A DNA stretch of 64,000 bases from Symbiodinium microadriaticum (Eukaryota; Sar; Dinophyceae; Suessiales; Symbiodiniaceae), in contig LSRX01000362.1 of assembly GCA_001939145.1 (NCBI GenBank), positions 172,067 through 236,066 on the forward strand, given 5' to 3'. Under the pieces are notes generated by a model. That model saw nothing but the letters and a program-made list of their open reading frames with translations. It searched no databases and was not told where the DNA came from. This document shows positions 21,101 to 29,354 of the stretch, one piece after another. Position 1 is the stretch's first letter. Each line of letters opens with the position of its first letter. The translations under genes and the position numbers were made by a program.

Positions 21101-22259
21101 TGTGCAGGTCTTTTGCTCTACATAAAGTAAGTCCACAGTGCAGAAGGCCCTTAGCGACAAGAAAGCTTTGCAGTTGCAGCTGAGGATCAAGGGTATTTTC
21201 ATCGAGGTGTCAAGTTGTGGCTGCACGTCAGGTACTACCTGCTTGTGGAAGATCTGTTCAAGAATCTACAGTCCGACGAAACCGGCAAGGCACGCGTCGG
21301 CCTCTCCCAGACCTCAATCTCTCGAGCTTTGGTCGCAGGTAACTCTGGAGAACTTCCAGGATCACTTCAACGACGTAGAAGTGAGAGCTGTGGACTCGGC
21401 ATGCTCAAACTTCCAGAGGTGCTGGTCTTGAGTGACGTGTGCGATTTCACGGCTTCGCCCAGGCTTTCTTCCACGGCCTGGACCTTGAACCAAGCGATGC
21501 CTGGGTGCTGCGCTTCGGCCGAAAATTCAGATTCGGAGAATACAATCAGAAAGCCACCGCCCCGACAAAATGGGCCAGCCTGGTGATTGAGGCCGGATGG
21601 TACGGCTAGTCTAGGAGTTCATCCAGGTCTTGAGTCCCAGGTTCATCCCTTCTGTTCTCTTTGATTTTGCTTCGGACATGCCGTACCGGGAATTGTTGGG
21701 AATTCGGCCCTAGAGTGTCCCCAATGAGAAGAACGGGAAGCGCAGCAGAGCCCAAAACAAAAGCAGCAGCCTGCGACCCTTCCCGGCAAAAAAAGCGCAT
21801 CAGAAAGTGCTGTTTGCTTCTAGCTGGTTCTTAGGGCCGGTGAAGGCTTTCAGATAGGGGCTTGGGGGCTTCAAGGTTTCCAGTCTAAAGCTGAGGGACT
21901 GTAGCCAGGCTGGATGCGGTCTGTCAGTCGGTCGTCAAGAACTCGAATTAAGGATTGACTCGCACGATCCTGCGGTTGAACTGCTGAGGTTCTCCCTCTT
22001 AGACGATGACGGAAGTGGAGACATTGACGCGGAGGAGATTTACGGGAAGCATCCTGGTTTATGGCCTGTATAGTGCCATGTATCCGGACCTATTTAATCA
22101 TCATTCCCCCTCTTCTAAGTGTAAACTCGGCCCGTAGACGTCGACCCCCTGCGTTCCGATCCCTTCGAAGTCCAGCCCCAAAGAGAAATCCTGGAGGAGT
22201 TCGTCGAGGGTCTTCTCAGACTCAAAGGCCCAGCGCGAGCCATCGATTTAGCGGCGATC
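12091..22259 (+). CDS. voltage-gated cation channel, split gene (S4 to EF-hands)
   Basis: Fourteen small exons spell, in order and in frame, S4, S5, pore helix, S6 and two EF-hands of a voltage-gated cation channel of the kind common in dinoflagellates. Such channels pass Na+ or Ca2+ across a membrane in response to voltage. Proposed exons: 12605-12652, 13709-13747, 14768-14895, 15032-15056, 16303-16390, 16581-16603, 16856-16882, 19912-19983, 21144-21184, 21232-21289, 21339-21380, 21463-21504, 21990-22034 and 22197-22259, plus a possible S3 piece at 12091-12120. Donors are GT, GC and GA; acceptors are AG, mostly followed by G. Exons for S1 and S2 were not found, and the 3' end is open. Whether this is a one-domain channel or the last repeat of a four-domain one cannot be told. 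Confidence 0.85.
12605..12652 (+). CDS. channel exon, first half of S4
   Basis: The exon encodes VIRIVRISRLLRVLRI: arginine at every third position with hydrophobic residues between, which is diagnostic of a voltage-sensor S4. The acceptor is tgttttgccaAG. The donor appears to be GC at 12653, because joining there to 13709 continues the three-residue period without a break. Confidence 0.8.
13709..13747 (+). CDS. channel exon, second half of S4
   Basis: After tgctccAG the frame reads VRVLRFVRSLRNL, extending the R-x-x period of the preceding exon by three or four turns. The matching family pattern is RVLRFxRxLR before the S4-S5 linker. The donor is probably GC at 13748 (or at 13751, adding one alanine). 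Confidence 0.75.
14768..14895 (+). CDS. channel exon, S4-S5 linker and S5
   Basis: After the acceptor gatctttcAG the exon encodes ASRKLRRLLHCLRSVV and then LLVIIIYMFGVLLTDGVTEF. This is a basic linker followed by the S5 helix with the family's YMFGVLxT pattern. The end is set by phase: a GA donor at 14896 leaves two bases that complete a glycine codon with the first base of the next exon. Confidence 0.8.
15032..15056 (+). CDS. channel micro-exon before the pore
   Basis: 25 bases encoding (G)DLRMYFGS, matching the LRxYFGS motif that precedes the pore helix in this family. The acceptor is ctggacAG and the donor GTCCAT at 15057. Phase is consistent on both sides. Confidence 0.75.
15136..16024. 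repeat. TG, TATG/TGTA, GATA and ACAT/GCAT repeats within an intron
   Basis: Tetranucleotide tracts fill most of the 15057-16302 intron: TATG about 15170-15330, GATA about 15745-15780, ATAC about 15850-15980, GCAT about 15985-16024. Tyr/Met/His/Thr-rich frames over them are repeat translations. Confidence 0.85.
16303..16390 (+). CDS. channel exon, pore helix and selectivity loop
   Basis: After gtcagctcAG the exon encodes AMHTLFRSIANGISWDIVVR and then PLVQASWFWG. This fits the TLFxSIxxGxSWxxxxxPL signature of dinoflagellate channel pores; the segment around NGISW should line the selectivity filter. A GA donor at 16391 leaves one base that joins GA of the next exon as a glycine codon. Confidence 0.85.
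16581..16603 (+). CDS. channel micro-exon, start of S6
   Basis: 23 bases encoding (G)YVYSLYI after the acceptor gacggcccAG. The donor is GC at 16604. Joined to the next exon it gives YIVFTLFAVLN, equivalent to the YIxFTxFAVLN signature of S6. Confidence 0.7.
16744..16825. repeat. TATA and ACATAT dinucleotide repeats
   Basis: Imperfect AT-rich tandem repeats with two nearly inverted halves around CACATGTG. They lie in the short intron before the S6 micro-exon. Confidence 0.75.
16856..16882 (+). CDS. channel micro-exon, middle of S6
   Basis: 27 bases encoding VFTLFAVLN, one of the best conserved stretches of the family. The acceptor is cgcaaccaAG and the donor GTCCTT at 16883. It is followed by a 3.0 kb intron that carries retroelement sequence. 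Confidence 0.85.
17480..17625 (+). mobile_element. retroelement fragment, inverted relative to main copy
   Basis: The + frame reads RLIPLKWVAVTGPPSHALDM. The same segment occurs on the - strand at about 18570-18625 as ALKWVAATGSPSHALNT, and the nucleotide match is clear over about 48 bases. So part of the element is present here in the opposite orientation. Confidence 0.6.
17680..18141 (-). mobile_element. second partial copy of the retroelement 5' part
   Basis: Several blocks match the main copy: 18115-18141 against 19894-19920 (near identical around atcgatgaggtcat), 17812-17838 against 19681-19707 (ggtNgggttgggttg) and the words ttgccaggttt and taagctctgggcaa. On the - strand the frame opens MTSSMYNF, parallel to MTSSIYNF in the main copy. 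Spacing between blocks differs, so one or both copies are rearranged. Confidence 0.65.
18350..19917 (-). mobile_element. decayed non-LTR-like retroelement with reverse transcriptase
   Basis: Reading the - strand from 19915, the frame opens MTSSIYNF and passes through KPGKTTALG and RPITVLSAWWRL (19677-19590, RT fingers). Then come LTMDF / KAFDLLHPS (about 19430-19390, RT motif A region with a frame break), ARAMPQGDPWGP (about 19280-19250, motif B), YVDD at 19153-19164 (catalytic motif C) and LAENKVKT (about 19080). Last is SKAAYGWVARWPTLKISKKV (18830-18770), the post-RT helical part. The order and motifs identify a reverse transcriptase. A stop after LTMDF and frame shifts near 19415 and 19255 show it is dead. 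It lies inside the channel intron on the opposite strand. No terminal repeats or target-site duplications were recognised. Confidence 0.85.
19912..19983 (+). CDS. channel exon, end of S6 and start of C-tail
   Basis: 72 bases encoding VITAVFCQSTLEGAARDK then DGHQRQ. FAVLN from the previous exon joins VITAVFCQS, the family's FAVLNVxTxVFCQS signature. The donor is GTGCAT at 19984. The three bases before the exon (gag) and the five after the splice point are shared with the retroelement copy at 18141. Confidence 0.85.
20102..20299 (+). CDS. proline-rich coding-like frame inside an intron
   Basis: The frame reads AYFGGGRSVEYPNRPQPFDP, QFPDPQPTMLQPEAIQELLA, then ESHMLNKERRA. It looks protein-like and follows a ctcAG acceptor, but the flanking channel exons (19983 and 21144) join in frame without it. 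It may be an alternative exon or chance. Confidence 0.2.
   Translation, partial: FHVSAYFGGGRSVEYPNRPQPFDPQFPDPQPTMLQPEAIQELLAESHMLNKERRAGSICRGQSGW
20340..20520. repeat. imperfect GTA / GTC repeats
   Basis: Loose trinucleotide repetition of AGT, GTA and CGT through this part of the 19984-21143 intron. No gene. Confidence 0.6.
21144..21184 (+). CDS. channel exon, helix before EF-hand 1
   Basis: Encodes KALSDKKALQLQL plus two bases of an arginine codon, after gtccacagtgcAG. A GA donor at 21185 and the AG at 21230-21231 define a 47-base intron, and the join restores LQLRYYLLVEDLF in frame. The family has a comparable basic amphipathic stretch between S6 and the first EF-hand. Confidence 0.7.
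21232..21289 (+). CDS. channel exon, first half of EF-hand 1
   Basis: Encodes YYLLVEDLFKNLQSDETGK. The pattern LFKxLxSDxTGK is the E-helix and first half of an EF-hand loop; the first acidic ligand is replaced by glutamine. The donor is GC at 21290, opening a 49-base pyrimidine-rich intron that ends ggtcgcAG. Confidence 0.75.
21339..21380 (+). CDS. channel exon, second half of EF-hand 1
   Basis: 42 bases, phase 0 on both sides, encoding VTLENFQDHFNDVE. It completes the EF-hand as GKVTLENF; the last ligand position is asparagine rather than glutamate, so calcium binding by this hand is doubtful. The donor is GTGAGA at 21381. Confidence 0.8.
21463..21504 (+). CDS. channel exon, inter-EF-hand helix
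   Basis: Encodes AFFHGLDLEPSDAW after the acceptor cttcgcccAG. The family pattern at this place is AxFxxLxLxxSDAW between the two EF-hands. GTGCTG follows at 21505. The splice point is ambiguous by one G (GG/GT donor, AG/AGG acceptor), as is usual for AG|G introns. Confidence 0.8.
21990..22034 (+). CDS. channel exon, EF-hand 2 loop
   Basis: Encodes FSLLDDDGSGDIDAE. With the next exon it makes DDDGSGDIDAEE, a complete canonical calcium-binding loop: D1, D3, S5, I8, D9 and E12 are all present. The acceptor is aactgctgAG|G. GA at 22035 is the donor. Confidence 0.85.
22197..22259 (+). CDS. channel exon, after EF-hand 2
   Basis: Encodes EFVEGLLRLKGPARAIDLAA, then I. The EEFVxGxLRLKGxAxxID signature follows the last EF-hand in dinoflagellate channels. 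The acceptor is atcctggAG|G. The 3' limit is not certain: the frame stays open to a stop at 22362, but after about 22259 it no longer resembles the family. Confidence 0.85.
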
Positions 22260-22746
22260 GGAAGCGCCTTTGCCGATTGCAAGTCTCTCGCGGAGTGGTT
22301 CGGGCTACACTGTTTCGTATCCAGGGTTCTGAGTTCCAGAGAACCGCGAAGCTCACGGCGATGATATCGAGAACTAAAGTCACTGCTTTCGTGATCGGAG
22401 CTGAATACTATACTGTAGCAGGCAGCACTAAGTCGGTGAAGCAGCTCAGCATAATCATCCTGACTAGGGTTTCATCACATTCGTGCTTGTGGACGACACC
22501 ATCATCAGGTGCATTACCAAAATAACAGCACCTCCTCTGCTACCGCCACGCCCACCACTAGCATCGCAATTATTCACATCAGCAGCAGCAGTACCAGCAC
22601 CTTCAGCATCAGAGCCACCCTCGTCGTCAGCCCTTCCATCATCAAGCAGCATCGTTTTCTGCGGTGTCGTCGTAATCAACAGACGCACCGCAACAGGTTA
22701 AGTATTGCTATCGACAGACCATCATGACAGCGAATCATTGACTGCA

Positions 22747-22785
<39 letters not shown>

Positions 22786-23160
22786 GTGCTAGCGCCTTTC
22801 GGTGACCATGAGACGTCAACCTCATGCAGAAGGATCAAGAACATCAGTGACGCTACTGAGCATAAGCGTTAACATAAACTTTGGCAAAGGGTCAGTCTTA
22901 GCTACAATATAGTATCCTGCCGACTTCTTGCTTCCTTTAAAAGCTCTGAAGAAGCAATGATGAATCTCGAGCAGCTCACCGTCTCTTCGGCTAAGGAGAC
23001 TGCAAGTCTTGCGTCAAGCGGGTCCACCAGACCTCCAAGCAAATGAAGCGACTGGAGGACGCCGAAGATGAGCAAAGCCCAATCTGGTCAGATCAGGAAG
23101 GTTGAAGATGGTTTTGAAGAGGTTTTTTTGCAGTGGTATTAACAGTGCATCCTTAATTAA
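22260..23160. other. no confident gene; CTG repeat
   Basis: A CTG trinucleotide tract lies at about 22745-22785. Short coding-like pieces at 22945-23030 (EEAMMNLEQLTVSSAKET) and 23028-23095 (TSKQMKRLEDAEDEQ) on the + strand could be further C-terminal exons of the channel, but nothing diagnostic supports this. Confidence 0.35.
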
Positions 23161-23213
23161 ACGTTGATAAACTCTACTTTGGTGCCGATGGTCGACCCAA
23201 GCCCTTTCTACAG

Positions 23214-23507
23214 ATGCTCACATCACCCACATCATCAAGAAAAAGACCCAGAGAAGGGATGGGGCTTGCAAAGTCTCCGCAATTCCCGAGAAGCTTGGAC
23301 GTGTGTTACGCTCATCCTGTCCAGCCATCAGGGTCTCCTTTCAAGCTTGCTCCGCATCTACGCCAACGGGCAAGATCTTTGGCTGAAGCTAGACGCGCGC
23401 ATGTCCTTGTTTTGAAAAGTGGGGTCTCTGCGGCGTACAGACTGAGACAAGCAGTTGACGGATCTCCTGCGGAAGTTAGTTTGAGATATTTGGACTGCTT
23501 CTGGTAA
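23214..23507 (+). CDS. weak hypothetical frame
   Basis: A 97-codon frame, serine- and arginine-rich (SGSPFKLAPHLRQRARSLAE, ARRAHVLVLKSGVSAAYRL). There is an AG just before the first ATG (ttctacAG|ATG). No family, no membrane segment. The neighbouring 192-codon frame at 23633-24211 has worse composition and is not called. Confidence 0.2.
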   Translation: MLTSPTSSRKRPREGMGLAKSPQFPRSLDVCYAHPVQPSGSPFKLAPHLRQRARSLAEARRAHVLVLKSGVSAAYRLRQAVDGSPAEVSLRYLDCFW

Positions 23508-25607
23508 CGGTTCAGAGGCAGTGAGGGCAGAGTCTGCAGTTTCGATGTGCAGAGGCCATTGACTCTGGTTTAGATTCATCTAGCAGGGTTACCATTCTCT
23601 CTCAAGCCGGCTCTGCCCAAATCCGAGCTCGGATGTTCCGTCATTTCGACTACCTGAAGTCTTTGCTCTCTCGTTCCGAAAAGCAAAATCAACGATCCAC
23701 TCCTCGTCCTGTTGACCTTGTGCCACCCGAAGGCAGCCGACGACCTTGCACCCGTGGCAGCAACCGCCACAGGCTCTTCCCTCTGAGAGGCCGAGCATTT
23801 TCAGGTTTTGATCTGATTTATTTCGTTTTGACACCTTGCCGCCCGGTATGTTCCAGACTCCTAAAAGAAGGCTGGCTGGAGAATCGGGCTGCTTCTAAGA
23901 GCACTCTGTCTGGCTGTGGCCAAACTGACTGGCGAAGTCTCTTTCGAACAAAGCAGATGGACACGCAGAGCGCTCGCAGAGAACCAAGGCATGACGCCAT
24001 CACAGGAATGTGTGGGCGTCGCCTGCTCGGCAATGAACTTTGCAGTTGCTGTGAACATTTGGCTTTTATCAGCGCTTCTTCAACAGTGTTAGTAGTTCGG
24101 ATGCTCGACCGCAGTTTTCGCAAGCCGGCAAGCGAGCTAGGTGTGAGGCATGCGCAGACTGCCGGCTGTCAGCCTGCAGCACTTCCTTCACTCGAGTTCA
24201 TGCCTTTTTAAAATGTTAGCGTCCTAGTGCTGCCCGGATCTGCAAAGCAGACTCTAACAGCTTCTGTGACGCAGTGAGAGCGGGTATTAGCATGTTTCGG
24301 ACCTCCCTTGCGCACTTGTGCGATCTTGTACTCGGGCGTAAGAAAATCAGTAGCTTCAGCTAGCCTGTCTTCCAATTTCCTTCCGCCATGCTTGTAGTTA
24401 CATCCAGCTGCTTGCTCCTCTAGCAGTGTCATTGTAGAGAATCATATCAGTACCGGAGGACGAGCAAGACAAAAGCTCAGTGCTTTGTGCAACCAGAAGC
24501 AAAAAATGGACCCATGAGACATGTCATGATGCTGTTTAGACCCCTTTCTGCGCGAATCCTGGTGCCCGCGCTGCCATCAATGCAAGACTGCAGTGCTCAG
24601 AAAGCACGCGTCACAGATACTGCAGTCTTTGTATCGTTCGCCTGCACACTAGATCTGGTACGTGGCTCGCGGTATGTATAGCGATGATCGTGCATACCGG
24701 ATGATGGCGATACTGATGCAGCTGTAGATAATCGCCGTAGTGTCGTTGCCCATCGTTTTCTTGGAAGTATAGTCACCCGCCAACCGTGAAGGCACAACAG
24801 TAATACTGTGTTCTTTCTTTTCTAAGAAACGTTTCTTCTGGATGCCATACTGCTCTTTGCGACTCGATGGCTCGATCATGATGTTTCATAGGCTGGCCTT
24901 GTTCCCGTTGCATCAACATAGAAGGCAAAGGACAAGGGAAGACGTTCAGTACGATTACTCCTGCTCACCTACCCAAACTCCTGGTGCGGCAGCACAAGTA
25001 CTAAACCCTGAAACCCTGCCCGTAGGCTAATAAGCCGAAATCCACAAGTCTTGGAGGGCTTTGGGGCGAGGAGCTTCGACCGAAGGCCGGGATGCGATCT
25101 GTCGTAGCATTGGCTGTGCAGGAGTCAGGGCCCGTGCCCTCGGGGTAGGCCCTGAGGCTTGGTCCCCTCAAGCACAGCCCTCGAAAGAAGAAGCTCAGCT
25201 ACTTTAGAACTTCAGAATTCAGATCCCTTCTTGTCGCGACACGAGGCGAGATCCTGTTCTGGGTGTAATTACAGCCCCCTCCATCTGCCTCAGGCACTGC
25301 AGTTATGTTATCCCTCGTTCTCGAGGCTGTGCCTCCCCGTCTTGTCTCCAGAAGCGATGTGTTTCCGTTCATTACAGGTAGCAGCCCTCTATTGATCCAG
25401 TCCTCCGGATTGAACACAAACCTTCTCCGACCCGGTTCGCCCAATGAGGTTTACGGTTAGGGTTATTATTTTCACCATCCCGCTTGTCGGAAGGACCGCA
25501 TGCATTCCTTATACCTTCTTACTTTCACACAGACATATGCCTCATACATCCTCATACTGATGAGAAATAGCTAAGATGTCTTATGTTTTCTACATTCCCT
25601 GTTTCCT
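23508..25607. other. no confident gene
   Basis: Overlapping frames on both strands (the longest, 192 codons, at 23633-24211) have cysteine- and serine-heavy random-looking composition. No splice pattern or motif is evident. Confidence 0.4.
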
Positions 25608-25687
25608 GTGCTGCAGCTTGCATGCAACGTCAGAACCGTCAGGACAGGTTCGAAAACCTCGCCGTTCAGATCGAGGATGTTCCTGAA
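25608..25687 (+). CDS. weak exon-like segment
   Basis: One frame reads AAACMQRQNRQDRFENLAVQ then IEDVPE and is followed by GTCAGT at 25688, a fair 5' splice site. The charge pattern looks like a coiled-coil or amphipathic helix. Family unknown. Confidence 0.25.
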
Positions 25688-25861
25688 TGTCAGTCTGCGA
25701 CATGACTTTCTTGACGGTGAACAGAATGTTGCTTCACGTACAGCGGAGCTAGCGAAACCCGCATGCACGCACGTACTCCTGACGCATCTAGTGCTACATC
25801 TAGCACCCCTGAACTTCAAGACATTGCCCAAACCGGTACAAAACTCGACCCCAAGCCCGTA

Positions 25862-26105
25862 AACCCTAGACCCTAAACCCTAAACCCTAACGGTTCCTTA
25901 TCAGAATGATCTTCATCGGACCAGCTCTCGGAGCGAGGAGTCAGCGACGGAGCCCGACACGAAGGCGGCGGAGGCGTGAGCCGATCCCGAGGAATGTGTG
26001 GTATGATATAATATAATATAAATAATGCAGTATAAAATAATATAATATACTAGAACAGAATATAATTAATATAATACAATATAATATGATATAATATAAT
26101 AGGGC
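25862..26105. repeat. CCCTAAA repeats and an ATAAT-rich tract
   Basis: Three clean CCCTAAA units sit at about 25868-25889, followed after about 100 bases by a long imperfect ATAAT/TATAA tract (25998-26101). The AT tract is sharply bounded by GC-rich sequence on both sides. Confidence 0.8.
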
Positions 26106-26285
26106 TCTTTTGAGCAAGGGTTCCTGTTGAGTTGCGGATCTTGCCCTGGCCTGTACCCGCAAGTGTTGGACTGCGGTCTTTGCTAGGTTCACGCGAGGCG
26201 TATCGTAGGGAATGCCACTCTGTAGCGGAATATTGGTGGCTGATGGCTGAGCTGCACTGTCATCACCCAGTAATTAACGCAAATT

Positions 26286-26540
26286 CTTGGCCGTTAAGAC
26301 GAGCGCCCAAGATCGTGCAGATCATGCAGGTCGTCCTCGTCAACCAGATCCTCCAGGTCTTGCCACCACAGTCCACCGTTGGGAAATCTGCCTTGACAAT
26401 TCAGATGCCACTTTGACATGAGCCCACTACGAGCCTACGAGCCCGTTACGCAGCTTGTCGTTGCGTGCCAGGCGGCGCGGCGCGGGTGGCTCGAGGTCTC
26501 GTTCCAGGTTGGCAATCCGATTCGCTTCCGGGGTTGTCCG
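26286..26540 (-). CDS. putative exon pair, unknown protein
   Basis: On the - strand the 26430-26530 segment reads NRIANLERDLEPPAPRRLAR NDKLRNGL, a charged amphipathic stretch. Downstream, 26301-26360 reads DLEDLVDEDDLHDLHDLG RSS and stop after an AG, a very acidic C-terminus. Both look coding. Whether they belong to one gene is inference; GT or GC donors between them were not resolved. Confidence 0.3.
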
Positions 26541-27224
26541 ACAAGCATGCACAGTGAAACTCGTGGTGATAGTTCTGAAAGTTCCCACAGTTGGATAGCA
26601 GTGGTGGTTGACATCGCTCTGGTTATGGAGTGTTGATAAGGGTTCATGTATGTACTTCTTCTTTTTGGGGAAAATCACGCGGTTTACATCTCGATATGTT
26701 TAAGAACCTCGGCTTGCCCTTTTTGGGGATGTGAGATATGCTTGGAACGTGGTCAGTCTTGGTGCCGTGTTGTCTGCCTCAGCTGTTGACAGCATGCCCA
26801 TGAAGAAATTGAATGGGCACCGTTTCTTCGATGGGCCTTGGGGAACCTCCGAGTCTCTACATCCTTAAGCTGCCTGGCTGTCTGTCACCTTAAAGCATAT
26901 GAAGCTGCTTCAGGTCATCCAGCAGAGATAGATGGTATGGGCGCGAGAAGGGGAAGCTCGTCTGACATTGGGGTGATTGTGGCATGTCCTGACACCGTTC
27001 ATCACGCAGACTGGAGGTAGATGGTCGAACCCGCAGAGTAGAGAGTCTGCATGGCCGGTGCATTGAAGTTTGTAGAACCCTACTTCTCTCAAGCAGTTTT
27101 CGTGTTAAGGCATCCTCTTTGCCCCTGGCGCTTGCTGTGTTTTATGGGTTCCGAGCTTTCCACCGCTTCAAACCTCGGTGCACCCATAGAAATGCGTGGT
27201 GTATCACAGGCAGCCCGACCCTAC

Positions 27225-27310
27225 CAGTAGCAGCAGCAGCAGGAGGAGGAGTAGTAGTAGAAGTAGTCGTCGTCGTAATCGTCGTCGTCGTTGTCGTCGT
27301 CGTCGTCGTG

Positions 27311-27342
<32 letters not shown>

Positions 27343-28185
27343 AGTAGTAGTAGTAGTAGTAGCAGTAGTGGTAGTAGTAGTAGTAGTAGTAGTAGCAGCA
27401 GCAGCAGCAGTAGTAGTAGCAGTAGTAGTAGTTGTAGTAGTGGCAGTGGTAGTGGTACTGGTAGTGGTAGTGGTAGTCATCGTAGCAATAGAAATAGTAG
27501 TGGTGGTAGTCATAGTCATCGTCATGGTCGTTGTCATCGTCACTGTCATGGTCATGTTTATTGCCATAGCCAAGGAACTGGCACAGTTGTTCGCCATAGC
27601 CAGAGTCATTGTCATTGTCGCAGACACAGGCATACTCACTAGGCATACTCCTGATCATGACAATAGTCAGGGTCATAGTCAGAGTCACGGGCATAGTTAG
27701 AGCCGGCGTCACCGTCAAAATCGTCATCGTCATAGTATGCTGCTAATGCGAACACTCATACTAATACTAATACTATCGCCGATATGAGTACGAATACTAA
27801 TACGAACCGCAGTATAGGCACTCGTGACGATACTCATACTAATACAAAAATAAACAGGGTAATGGGCATGCATAATCGTGAAAGCAATGGCCCATAGTTA
27901 TAGCAAAACAAGAGTTGGATTCGAAACAGGAGCAGGGTTAGCAAAAACAACAACAGCAACAACGATAATTTGAGCCGGAATAGGAACCCGAAATGCATAG
28001 GAATAGTAAGAGTCGTCGTCGCGGTAGTAGTAGTCGTCGTCGTCGTCGTCGCCGTCGTCGCAGCAGTAGTAATTAGCTGCAGCAGCATGCCGTCCTGTTG
28101 TCGTAGTTGTGGTCGTCGTTTTCGTCGGCGCTGTCGTTGTCCGAGTGGCAATCGTCGTCGCCGCCGTCGGCGCAGTAACGCAGTG
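27225..28185. repeat. AGC/AGT/CGT trinucleotide microsatellite complex
   Basis: Tracts of CGT, AGT and AGC follow one another (dense at 27225-27480), decay into loose NGTCAT and NATACT words to about 27860, and CGT returns at 28012-28180. Poly-V, poly-S, poly-R and poly-T frames here are repeat translations. Confidence 0.85.
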
Positions 28186-28446
28186 CCTAGACGAAATAAA
28201 ATCGATGTTTGATACTCTTTTCATCTCTGCTGATTTATTAACCTGCCTTTGCAAGCAAAGACTCACACTTGCCGCCCCCTGCAAGGAAGGGTAAAGGTTC
28301 GGCACCCAGCGTGGCGGCTGTTAGACCGGAATGACGGGTTGTGAGGTTTGGATTTCGCAGGGCAGGAGCCGAGGGTTGGCCAGCTCCGGTGGACCCGCAG
28401 CTGCTGGAAGCATGGATCGGAAGCTTTACATCGCGATAACCCTCAG

Positions 28447-28656
28447 AATGCCAGGAAGAGAAACATGTGACGAGAGTCAGACGAAGCGCAGAGAAGAGAA
28501 TGTTCGCGCCACTTCTCAGAACCATAGACTGCATCTTGAACGGCACGAACCGGCTCTGAAGATCATGCCTACGGGAATTCGTGCTGCCCAGGGAAGGATC
28601 GTGGAAAGGACAAGGCCAAGCAGCCCGACAAGAAGAGAGATGAGGACCCTTTATAG
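28447..28656 (+). CDS. putative last two exons, lysine-rich C-terminus
   Basis: The first piece (28447 to about 28545) reads CQEEKHVTRVRRSAEKRMFA then PLLRTIDCILNGTN, after a ccctcAG acceptor. The second (28592-28656) follows gctgccCAG and reads KDRGKDKAKQPDKKRDEDPL before TAG. Both have strong protein-like texture on the + strand; the donor between them is unresolved (GC at about 28542 is possible). Family unknown. Confidence 0.35.
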
Positions 28657-28679
28657 TCTCAGGCTAGCAGAGCTACTAC

Positions 28680-29354
28680 TTGCCAGGTCCAGACCGAAGC
28701 CTTGCAATGACCCCGGGAATAGCCACCACCGGAGTAACCAGCCATAAGCCCACTATCTTCAATTTGCCGGTCGTTTATAGCACTTTGGCCGACGTCGCAG
28801 CTGAGAGAATCCCAAGAGGGCATACCCGAGATATTTGGCCCCCCTCTTTTCACTACGTTTCGGACGGCTTGGAAAGTGCTTGGACTTTGGCAGTTGTTGC
28901 TTTCCTTTGGTTTTTGGAGGTTGCTGGCTGGATTGCAGGGCATACTCAGCGGTCATTGGCACTTCACGCCCTGAGGCTTTATCGCAGTAGGTTCCATGAA
29001 GTCAAGATTATACTTTCCGTCCGCAGTGTGAGGCTATCTAGTGGTCTTGCTCATGAAGCCACAAGGATTTGCCAACAAGCACGCATGGCTGTTGCAAAGG
29101 ATGCTTGCGATTCAAAATGTGAGGACCTGCGGGAGCAAGTCCGAACATGGCTCAATGAGAGGCCCTGGCATGGAATGTGCTTTGACATTTCCAGTGTTCA
29201 AAACGTGAAGCATCAACAACAAATTTATGGCTCTGGAGCCGCAAGCCATGACCTCCGATCCAAGCTTGCTTCGCTCCTCGCCTATCCGTGTCTGTCGACC
29301 GTGTTTCGCACGCTTTTTCGACGTTCGGCCAGCAGTATTATCGTGCTGGCCTAG
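28680..29354 (+). CDS. putative hypothetical protein, one hydrophobic helix
   Basis: This is the longest non-repetitive frame in the window, 224 codons. Residues about 68-88 (AWTLAVVAFLWFLEVAGWIA) form a membrane-like helix. The following part (LAHEATRICQQARMAVAKDA, then CEDLREQVRTWLNERPW) looks like an amphipathic domain. The start is uncertain, since the N-terminal 25 residues look unlike protein and a start within an exon is possible. No family recognised. Confidence 0.35.
   Translation: MPGPDRSLAMTPGIATTGVTSHKPTIFNLPVVYSTLADVAAERIPRGHTRDIWPPSFHYVSDGLESAWTLAVVAFLWFLEVAGWIAGHTQRSLALHALRLYRSRFHEVKIILSVRSVRLSSGLAHEATRICQQARMAVAKDACDSKCEDLREQVRTWLNERPWHGMCFDISSVQNVKHQQQIYGSGAASHDLRSKLASLLAYPCLSTVFRTLFRRSASSIIVLA

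Noticed and set aside
23633..24211. 192-codon + frame
   Set aside because: Serine/arginine/cysteine-rich random-looking composition, no splice or domain evidence, and - strand frames of similar quality.
27119..27733. Frames of 165 to 193 codons with poly-Val, poly-Thr or poly-Tyr/Asp
   Set aside because: Repeat translations of CGT/AGT tracts on both strands.
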